Shown in pieces: positions 12,739 to 16,725 of a stretch of DNA of 37,413 nt. The first letter of the stretch is position 1. Each line of letters starts with the position of its first letter. The notes beneath the pieces are model-generated. The model was not told the origin of the DNA. It saw only the letters and a list, made by a program, of their open reading frames with translations, and made no database searches. Origin of the DNA: a virus. Made by a program: the position numbers and the translations under genes. The stretch is from positions 1 to 37,413 of the IMG/VR virus record IMGVR_UViG_3300027659_000091; one strand, 5' to 3'.

Positions 12739-12814
12739 TGGTGGAGGTGACAGGACTCGAACCCGCTACCTACTGCTTGCAAAGCAGCCGCTCTCCCAGC
12801 TGAGCTACACCCCC
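12739..12814 (-). tRNA. tRNA-Ala (UGC)
   Basis: Acceptor GGGGGTG / CACCTCC, anticodon loop TTTGCAA in stem GCTGC / GCAGT, T-loop TTCGAGT, encoded CCA. Confidence 0.94.
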
Positions 12815-12822
12815 AAAAAACT

Positions 12823-12897
12823 TGGCGCGTCCTGAAGGAATCGAACCTCCATCCCAAAGTTCGTAGCCTTGTATATTATCCATTATACGAAGGACGC
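12823..12897 (-). tRNA. tRNA-Arg (ACG)
   Basis: Acceptor GCGTCCT / AGGACGC, anticodon loop CTACGAA in stem CAAGG / CTTTG, T-loop TTCGATT, discriminator G, encoded CCA. A34 would be deaminated to inosine by host TadA. Confidence 0.93.
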
Positions 12898-12907
12898 ATT
12901 ATTCAAC

Positions 12908-12960
12908 AGAATCGTTTTGCTTTTTTTCCATAAAAAGTTTTTTATTGCTGAACCGATTCT
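12908..12960 (-). ncRNA. Structured RNA unit B (53 nt), covarying-stem family
   Basis: Closing stem AGAATCG / CGATTCT, then GTTCAGCAATAAAAAAC, then an A/T-rich interior. Followed by spacer GTTGAATAA before tRNA-Arg. It has the same motif and spacer as units A, C and D, but here lies between tRNA-Asn and tRNA-Arg. Confidence 0.65.
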
Positions 12961-12965
12961 AAAAC

Positions 12966-13041
12966 TGGCTCCCCAGCGTGGGATCGAACCACGGACACCT
13001 TGATTAACAGTCAAGTGCAACTACCGCTGTGCTACTGGGGA
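12966..13041 (-). tRNA. tRNA-Asn (GUU)
   Basis: Acceptor TCCCCAG / CTGGGGA, anticodon loop CTGTTAA in stem CTTGA / TCAAG, T-loop TTCGATC, discriminator G, encoded CCA. Confidence 0.95.
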
Positions 13042-13053
13042 ATAAATATTTTC

Positions 13054-13230
13054 ATGATAGACGTCAACACCGCAATTGCTCGCTTGTACAAATTTTCACA
13101 AAGAAAATACGTACAGCGTGCGTCTTACACTAACTCTAAAGAATTCAAACTTGATGAACTTCTAAGTAAACCTAAGCCTGAATTCAAACCAATCGTGGTG
13201 GGTGTTGATGGTAACGCTCCACGAACCTGA
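13054..13230 (+). CDS. Doubtful plus-strand small protein inside the tRNA array
   Basis: ATG 13054 opens a 58-codon frame (MIDVNTAIARLYKFSQ, later KEFKLDELLSKPKPEFKP) with natural-looking composition. However, it runs against all neighbours, its only RBS candidate (GGGGA) is 12 nt away, and its end overlaps the tRNA-Tyr-like gene. The 13042-13195 stretch holds nothing else I can see. Kept only as a possibility. Confidence 0.3.
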   Translation: MIDVNTAIARLYKFSQRKYVQRASYTNSKEFKLDELLSKPKPEFKPIVVGVDGNAPRT

Positions 13231-13283
13231 CTTCCCATCTCTTTAGGTAACGGTTTTACAGACCGCCGACGGGGGCAACACCC
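13196..13283 (-). tRNA. tRNA-Tyr-like gene (GUA), aberrant structure
   Basis: Acceptor GGGTGTT / AACACCC followed by A and an encoded CCA, total 88 nt. Anticodon arm GCGGT-CTGTAAA-ACCGT reads GUA. Only 10 nt stand where the D-arm should be, the variable region is long (about 26 nt) and the T-loop is AGCGTTA instead of TTCRANY. It lies exactly one spacer from tRNA-Ile, and no other Tyr tRNA is present. Either a minimal tRNA or a decayed one. Confidence 0.5.
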
Positions 13284-13289
13284 TAAACT

Positions 13290-13364
13290 TGGTACCCTTG
13301 GACAATTTCGAAATGTCGACCTAACGCTTATCAAGCGTTTGCTCTTCCTCTGAGCTACAAGGGC
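13290..13364 (-). tRNA. tRNA-Ile (GAU)
   Basis: Acceptor GCCCTTG / CAAGGGT, anticodon loop TTGATAA in stem AACGC / GCGTT, T-loop TTCGAAA, encoded CCA. Confidence 0.94.
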
Positions 13365-13374
13365 ATAATAAACT

Positions 13375-13450
13375 TGGTACCGACGGTCGGACTCGAACCA
13401 ACCACACGCAAATTTTCAGTCTGCTGCTCTACCTGATGAGCTACGTCGGC
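13375..13450 (-). tRNA. tRNA-Phe (GAA)
   Basis: Acceptor GCCGACG / CGTCGGT, anticodon loop CTGAAAA in stem GCAGA / TTTGC, T-loop TTCGAGT, encoded CCA. Confidence 0.94.
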
Positions 13451-13460
13451 ATAATAAACT

Positions 13461-13552
13461 TGGTAGAAGCGGTGAGATTCGAACTCACGGACCCTCTTCA
13501 GGATCGCTAGTTTTCAAGACTAGTGCAATAAACCGGACTCTGCCACGCTTCC
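13461..13552 (-). tRNA. tRNA-Ser (UGA), class II
   Basis: Acceptor GGAAGCG / CGCTTCT, anticodon loop CTTGAAA in stem CTAGT / ACTAG, a long variable arm with GATCCT ... AGGGTC, encoded CCA. Confidence 0.94.
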
Positions 13553-13647
13553 ATATTAATTTCCTCAGCAACATTGAATTTGTAAGTCGTGTCACCATAG
13601 TTATTGACACCATTCACCTGTTTTTACAAGGTCGACCAGGACTCGGT
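13553..13647 (-). other. Non-coding gap with hairpins, function not recognised
   Basis: Between RNA E and tRNA-Ser(UGA). It holds a 6-bp hairpin GTGTCA / TGACAC, a weaker CTTGT-AAAA-ACAGG hairpin and the palindrome GGTCGACC. No tRNA, ORF or promoter seen. Confidence 0.4.
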
Positions 13648-13769
13648 ACGCTACTTGGGATCCATCCAGTCAGTCACCATTACAGACCTCTGCAGTTTCC
13701 CGCAGAGTGGGAGTTGAACCCATTGACCTTTTACTACACAGCACCTTCGAAGAATACTGAGCGTAGCGT
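13648..13769 (-). ncRNA. Structured RNA E (122 nt) with T-arm-like and GNRA hairpins
   Basis: Closing stem ACGCTAC / GTAGCGT (7 bp) followed by GCTCAGTATTC, tRNA D-arm-like. Inside are a canonical T-arm TGGG-TTCAACT-CCCA and an 8-bp hairpin CTCTGCGG / CTGCAGAG capped by a GAAA tetraloop. It does not fold as a tRNA because about 50 nt separate the T-arm from the 3' acceptor strand. Confidence 0.55.
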
Positions 13770-13797
13770 GACTTCACTTGCTAGCACTTACAAAACT

Positions 13798-13874
13798 TGG
13801 TACCCCAGAGGAGACTCGAACTCCTAAAATTTGGTTTCTAAGACCAACACGTATACCAATTCCGTCACCGGGGC
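13798..13874 (-). tRNA. tRNA-Leu (UAG) with short variable loop
   Basis: Acceptor GCCCCGG / CTGGGGT, anticodon loop CTTAGAA in stem TTGGT / ACCAA, T-arm AGGAG-TTCGAGT-CTCCT, discriminator A, encoded CCA. Only 5 nt (ATTTT) separate the anticodon and T-arms, whereas bacterial Leu tRNAs have a long variable arm. Charging by LeuRS is therefore an open question. Confidence 0.85.
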
Positions 13875-13883
13875 AATAAACTA

Positions 13884-13958
13884 TGGCGGTGCCAAGGGGT
13901 AACGATCCCCTTCTTCGAGCGTGACAAGCTCGTGTGCGTCCATGAACACTTTGGCACC
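13884..13958 (-). tRNA. tRNA-Asp (GUC) with non-canonical T-loop
   Basis: Acceptor GGTGCCA / TGGCACC, discriminator G, encoded CCA, anticodon loop TTGTCAC in stem CGAGC / GCTCG. The T-arm is AGGGG-ATCGTTA-CCCCT, lacking the TTC of a normal T-loop. The D-stem is 3 bp. Confidence 0.85.
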
Positions 13959-14048
13959 AAATTAGGATAAGCTACTGGGTTCCACGCCAGCCCTTAATTG
14001 AGCAGTTACTCTGTCCATCCCTCTTTATTCAAAGTCTGTGTGCAGTTG
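13959..14048 (-). other. Non-coding gap, probably structured RNA
   Basis: Between RNA G and tRNA-Asp. The clearest element is CTGG-CGTGGAAC-CCAG, whose TGGAAC loop also occurs in hairpin X2 (CATAGG-CTGGAAC-CCTATG). No closing stem or ORF found. Confidence 0.35.
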
Positions 14049-14157
14049 AGAATCTGCCTATCAGAGCCTGAGGATGCGATCCTCGCTAACGGTTTTCTGC
14101 CACCGGATCTCTATCGCTAATCAAACGCTATTTTAACGAAAATAGTAACGAGATTCT
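14049..14157 (-). ncRNA. Structured RNA G (109 nt) next to hairpin X2
   Basis: Closing stem AGAATCT / AGATTCT (7 bp). Internal hairpins: CTATTTT-CGTT-AAAATAG, ATCTC / GAGAT, CGGT / ACCG and GAGGAT-CGC-ATCCTC. It directly abuts X2, in the place where X1 and X3 are followed by a tRNA. Confidence 0.5.
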
Positions 14158-14328
14158 ACCATAAAGAAACACACTGGCAAATCCCTTCCTGAGACTATTG
14201 CGTTTGCTCCGCTCACTCTTGTTTTCTCGGATTCCTTGGGCTTGAGATTAAACTCAGGAATGCATAGGGTTCCAGCCTATGACTAACATCCGCCCTCACC
14301 GGTACTGGGCAATGTGTTTCTTTATGGT
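14158..14328 (-). ncRNA. CCA-anchored hairpin X2 behind tRNA-Glu
   Basis: ACCATAAAGAAACACA and TGTGTTTCTTTATGGT form a perfect 16-bp stem on the minus strand. The first bases are the ACCA end of tRNA-Glu. The 139-nt interior has hairpins CATAGG / CCTATG, TGAG-TTTAAT-CTCA and ATTCC / GGAAT. Confidence 0.75.
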
Positions 14329-14399
14329 ACACGGTACGGGAATCGAACCCGTCTTACATACGTGAAAGGCATGTGTCCTAACCGATAGACGAACCGTGC
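14325..14399 (-). tRNA. tRNA-Glu (UUC)
   Basis: Acceptor GCACGGT / ACCGTGT, anticodon loop CTTTCAC in stem CATGC / GTATG, T-loop TTCGATT, encoded CCA. First tRNA of the longer operon. Confidence 0.94.
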
Positions 14400-14403
14400 A
14401 TGG

Positions 14404-14426
14404 TGGTGGTTTTTAGAGAACCACCA
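14404..14426 (-). other. 8-bp hairpin just upstream of tRNA-Glu
   Basis: TGGTGGTT / AACCACCA with a 7-nt loop and no U-tract. Probably a processing or spacer element in the leader rather than a terminator. Confidence 0.45.
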
Positions 14427-14434
14427 AACTCAAT

Positions 14435-14538
14435 GGCTGACCTTTGGTCATTTAATGTTTCCTGCTCGGCGTTTTGACGTGCATCCTTTTCAGGCTGACC
14501 TTCAAGGTCCATTTAATGCGTCCTGCGTTGCGTTTTGA
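14435..14538 (-). repeat. Tandem direct repeat, two copies, in the tRNA operon leader
   Basis: Copies are 14435-14477 and 14493-14538 (58-nt period). Both keep GGCTGACCTT, TTTAATG, TCCTGC and GCGTTTTGA. Each contains a small hairpin whose sequence differs but still pairs (GACC-TTT-GGTC versus GACCT-TCA-AGGTC). The copies lie between boxA and tRNA-Glu. Confidence 0.7.
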
Positions 14539-14595
14539 AACAACCTTTACTTGCCTCATGCTCCGTATTTACCGTAGACTTAGAGAGGACTTTTA

Positions 14596-14626
14596 GAATT
14601 TTTAAAGAACGTTTGCTTTATCAGCA
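14596..14626 (-). promoter_or_regulatory. boxB-boxA antitermination signal, tRNA operon 1
   Basis: Minus strand: hairpin TGCT-GATAA-AGCA (14614-14626) followed by CGTTCTTTAAAAATTC (14596-14611), which matches the boxA of bacterial rRNA leaders. It lies about 10-35 nt after the promoter start site. Confidence 0.65.
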
Positions 14627-14636
14627 GTAGATAGAG

Positions 14637-14665
14637 ATTATACACCATCTACGATTTATTGTACA
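14637..14665 (-). promoter_or_regulatory. Promoter P8 of tRNA operon 1
   Basis: TGTACA (14660-14665) and TATAAT (14637-14642) are 17 bp apart, with the same spacer core ATAAATCGTAGATGGTG as P10. Confidence 0.8.
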
Positions 14666-14674
14666 CCGTTATTT

Positions 14675-14866
14675 TTAAACTCTTTCAACGGTTCCTAAAA
14701 CACCACGCGTACCGCGCGTGTATTTAGACACAGTTTGAGCCCATACAGTGTACCTAGATTTGTCAAGAGGAAAAGTCTCTTGACCTTTCTTTGGTCCACG
14801 ATAAGCGCACTGAGTAAACTTAACGCCATCAATAACGATTACAGTGTCTTTAGATTTCCTAGCCAT
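14675..14866 (-). CDS. Small basic hypothetical protein (63 aa)
   Basis: MARKSKDTVIVIDGVKFTQC then YRGPKKGQETFPLDKSRYTV and a Thr/Arg-rich end. The start at 14866 has AAGGA upstream. Predicted beta-rich and basic. It has its own promoter P9 between the two tRNA operons. No family recognised. Confidence 0.7.
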   Translation of the reverse strand: MARKSKDTVIVIDGVKFTQCAYRGPKKGQETFPLDKSRYTVWAQTVSKYTRGTRGVLGTVERV

Positions 14867-14896
14867 TTAAGTTCCTTTGTTTGACTTGATATAGCT

Positions 14897-14925
14897 ATTC
14901 TATCAAATTGACGATTTATTGTACA
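14897..14925 (-). promoter_or_regulatory. Promoter P9 (TGTACA-17-TAGAAT)
   Basis: TGTACA (14920-14925) and TAGAAT (14897-14902), 17 bp apart on the minus strand. Preceded by the complete upstream hairpin AGTTGACT-GTTTT-AGTCAACT and ATTAAATAACGG. Reads into 14675-14866. Confidence 0.78.
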
Positions 14926-14974
14926 CCGTTATTTAATAGTTGACTAAAACAGTCAACTTAAACCTTTAGTATTC

Positions 14975-15055
14975 AAAATGCATCAGGTGATCTTGAAGGG
15001 CATCGAGCTAGGGTAATCCCTATCGAGCCATCGAACGTTCATTCTGGTGCATTTT
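14975..15055 (-). ncRNA. Structured RNA F (81 nt)
   Basis: A 12-nt inverted repeat (AAAATGCATCAG at 14975 and CTGGTGCATTTT at 15044) closes an interior with the hairpin TAGGG-ATTA-CCCTA and repeated TCGA motifs. Minus-strand pairing has one A-C mismatch. It follows tRNA-Cys in operon 2. No ORF in 14943-15107. Confidence 0.5.
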
Positions 15056-15107
15056 GTACACATAAGTTGTTGATTTATAAGGGCTAAAAATAGCTCTTTT
15101 ATCACTT

Positions 15108-15185
15108 TGGAGCAACGGGTGAGATTTGAACTCACGGTTTTACGGATTTGCAATCCATTGCGTTGGGCCTCTCCGCCACCGTTGC
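15108..15185 (-). tRNA. tRNA-Cys (GCA)
   Basis: Acceptor GCAACGG / CCGTTGC, discriminator T as in bacterial Cys, anticodon loop TTGCAAA in stem ATGGA / TCCGT, T-loop TTCAAAT, encoded CCA. Confidence 0.94.
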
Positions 15186-15186
15186 A

Positions 15187-15744
15187 TTAATTCCATACAC
15201 GAGAGTGTTTTGGCACTCCTGACTTTAGGTACTCCATCTGATCAGCCAGAATGTGTCGATTCTGAAGGATCATGTTTTCGTAATGATTAGGTGCGTATGG
15301 AACATATAGAAGTTCAAGCCCGCACTGATGAAGTAACTTGGCTCCTTTATGAGTGTTACACTTTACGCATGCAGTCACTACGTTAGACCATACGTTTTCA
15401 CCACCTTTTGAAACTGGAACAATGTGATCCCGTGACAGGTTGTTGTTGGTAAAGAGCCCACCACAGTAAGCACATATATGCTTGTCGCGCGAGAATAAAG
15501 TTTTATTTGTTAGGATAACACTGCCAGCACGTTCGATTGCAAATCCTTTACCACGTACAGCAATGATCGATGGAGTTTCTATAACGGACATACGTCCATC
15601 ATTCTGAGTTCCTCCACGGAACGTTGCTACTACGTCACCAAGAGTCCACACTACCATATCCTTAGCGAAGTATGATACTGCGTCTTCATAGTTGATCCAC
15701 TTGCGTGGTAGTCCAGATACGTCTAATGCTAATACATGTGACAT
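15187..15744 (-). CDS. HNH endonuclease
   Basis: 185 aa. The HNH core is RDKHICAYCGGLF, then LSRDHIVPVSKGGENVWSN, then CVKCNTHKG: two CxxC zinc pairs framing the DH and N of the metal site. The N-terminal 85 residues are a separate beta-rich domain. The gene lies inside tRNA operon 2 between tRNA-Cys and tRNA-Ile2. T4-like phages carry similar HNH genes, some as homing enzymes. RBS GGAG. Confidence 0.88.
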   Translation of the reverse strand: MSHVLALDVSGLPRKWINYEDAVSYFAKDMVVWTLGDVVATFRGGTQNDGRMSVIETPSIIAVRGKGFAIERAGSVILTNKTLFSRDKHICAYCGGLFTNNNLSRDHIVPVSKGGENVWSNVVTACVKCNTHKGAKLLHQCGLELLYVPYAPNHYENMILQNRHILADQMEYLKSGVPKHSRVWN

Positions 15745-15781
15745 GATTACTCCTTACAACTTTCTTCCTTAATTATATAGG

Positions 15782-15857
<76 letters not shown>

Positions 15858-15861
15858 ATTT

Positions 15862-15951
15862 TGGCGGAGTGACTGGGACTCGAACCCAGAAGCCTGCTTT
15901 CGCAAACCGACGGATTAGCAATCCGCTCTAATACCATTATAGGACCACTCC
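15862..15951 (-). tRNA. tRNA-Ser (GCU), class II
   Basis: Acceptor GGAGTGG / TCACTCC, discriminator G, anticodon loop TTGCTAA in stem GCGGA / TCCGT, long variable arm (GTTTGC ... GCAGGC), encoded CCA. Confidence 0.93.
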
Positions 15952-15958
15952 AAAATCT

Positions 15959-16036
15959 TGGTCTGGGTAGCAGGATTCGAACCTGCAGCCTCGAAGTTCC
16001 AAACCTCGCCGTCTACCTGATTGACAATATACCCAG
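15959..16036 (-). tRNA. tRNA-Pro-like (UGG), copy 2
   Basis: Acceptor CTGGGTA / TACCCAG, discriminator A, encoded CCA. The anticodon loop TTTGGAA in stem CGAGG / CTTCG reads UGG, the same as the tRNA at 12168, but the body and D-arm differ. C1-G72 fits Pro. Why two are needed is unclear. Confidence 0.8.
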
Positions 16037-16041
16037 ATGAA

Positions 16042-16125
16042 ACCATATCGAAACACACTTCGGATACTGTACTAAACAGGAACTATCCACCACGGCCAGG
16101 CCGCTGAAATGCATTTCAATATGGC
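16042..16125 (-). ncRNA. CCA-anchored hairpin X3 behind tRNA-Gln
   Basis: Minus strand GCCATATTGAAATGCA pairs fully with TGTGTTTCGATATGGT if four G-U wobbles are allowed; on the plus strand these would be mismatches, so the minus-strand RNA is the functional one. It begins in the GCCA end of tRNA-Gln. Inside: GGATA / TATCC around CTGT-TTAGT-ACAG, and CGGC-CTG-GCCG. Confidence 0.75.
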
Positions 16126-16195
16126 ACCGGAACTAGGGTTCGAACCTAGGACGACAGAGTCAAAGTCTGTTGTGTTACCACTACACTATTCCGGA
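16122..16195 (-). tRNA. tRNA-Gln (UUG)
   Basis: Anticodon loop CTTTGAC in stem ACAGA / TCTGT, T-loop TTCGAAC, discriminator G. The first acceptor pair is U1-U72, unpaired as GlnRS prefers. CCA encoded. First gene of tRNA operon 2. Confidence 0.93.
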
Positions 16196-16212
16196 TCAAT
16201 TATAAAGAATAC

Positions 16213-16249
16213 GAATTTTTAAAGAACGTTGTCAATCTTTTTGATTGAC
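16213..16249 (-). promoter_or_regulatory. boxB-boxA antitermination signal, tRNA operon 2
   Basis: Minus strand: perfect hairpin GTCAATC-AAAAA-GATTGAC (16231-16249), then CGTTCTTTAAAAATTC (16213-16228), identical over 16 nt to the boxA of operon 1. It lies just after the promoter start and just before tRNA-Gln. Confidence 0.7.
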
Positions 16250-16258
16250 TGTAGATGT

Positions 16259-16287
16259 ATTATACACCATCTACGATTTATTGTACA
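16259..16287 (-). promoter_or_regulatory. Promoter P10 of tRNA operon 2
   Basis: TGTACA (16282-16287) and TATAAT (16259-16264) are 17 bp apart on the minus strand. The spacer is the same as in P8. Confidence 0.8.
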
Positions 16288-16299
16288 CCACTAAACATA

Positions 16300-16329
16300 A
16301 AAGGCCCTAGTTTTTTTACTAGGGCCTTT
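16300..16329 (-). terminator. Strong intrinsic terminator upstream of the tRNA region
   Basis: 12-bp perfect stem AAAGGCCCTAGT / ACTAGGGCCTTT with a 6-nt loop. TTTTATG follows on the minus strand. It separates the ligase block from tRNA operon 2. Confidence 0.85.
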
Positions 16330-16357
16330 GGTTAGATTAACTTGCTTCTATCTTACC

Positions 16358-16456
16358 TTAGACCCTTACGCTCCACTCTGGTGAAAATGTGCGTGCAATT
16401 GCCTGATCATTTAGACCATTAAATTTTACGCTATAAGATATGTGACAGAGATGCAT
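16358..16456 (-). CDS. Possible very small protein (32 aa)
   Basis: MHLCHISYSVKFNGLNDQAI and an end SPEWSVRV. AGGT lies 6 nt before ATG 16456, and a TATAAATA box (16485-16492, minus strand) lies about 30 nt upstream. It ends before the terminator at 16300-16329. No homologue recognised. Confidence 0.4.
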   Translation of the reverse strand: MHLCHISYSVKFNGLNDQAIARTFSPEWSVRV

Positions 16457-16484
16457 GATTACCTATTAAGTTAGGGTGTTTAAT

Positions 16485-16492
16485 TTATTTAT
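16485..16492 (-). promoter_or_regulatory. TATAAATA box (T4-late type)
   Basis: On the minus strand TATAAATA overlaps the stop of the gene at 16489. It could drive the short frame at 16358-16456. Only the octamer supports it. Confidence 0.3.
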
Positions 16493-16725
16493 ACGCTTGA
16501 ACTGGCTAATGATGAAAATAGTTCATCATGGTAGTCGATTTCATCGCTTTTTTCGCCCCGCCAAAACACAATAGACGTATCATCATGATCTGTGACTTTG
16601 TATTGAGCGATGTCAAAATTAAATGATTTGCAATGAGAGATTACAGTTTCAATCGATCCTTCAAGGGATTTGGAATACCCCATCTCTTTGTCATTCTTAA
16701 AAATTTTGTACATTCGAATTTTCAT
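16489..16725 (-). CDS. Small hypothetical protein (78 aa)
   Basis: MKIRMYKIFKNDKEMGYSKS start, then helix and strand pattern (SIETVISHCKSFNFDIAQYKV) and an acidic tail. The start overlaps the ligase stop (ATGA, 16722-16725), so it is coupled to ligase translation. No family recognised. Confidence 0.7.
   Translation of the reverse strand: MKIRMYKIFKNDKEMGYSKSLEGSIETVISHCKSFNFDIAQYKVTDHDDTSIVFWRGEKSDEIDYHDELFSSLASSSV

Noticed and set aside
12056-12803. Plus-strand frames across the tRNA array (about 60-75 codons)
   Set aside because: They run antisense through tRNA genes and encode repeated CNSTRGARDSNP-like peptides from conserved T-arms; no RBS.
13648-13769. Permuted tRNA in region E (T-arm before an acceptor-like hairpin)
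   Set aside because: After the GAAA hairpin there is no D-arm or anticodon arm of a 5' half, so a permuted tRNA cannot be assembled.
14410-14580. Small frames starting at 14512 and at about 14565 on the minus strand in the operon leader
   Set aside because: They run into tRNA-Glu or stop in the second repeat copy, the RBS is poor or too close, and repeat differences preserve hairpins rather than a clear protein pattern.
15081-15100. Plus-strand terminator GGGCTA-AAAA-TAGCTC followed by TTTT
   Set aside because: It would work on the plus strand, where nothing nearby is transcribed; on the minus strand it has a mismatch and no U-tract.
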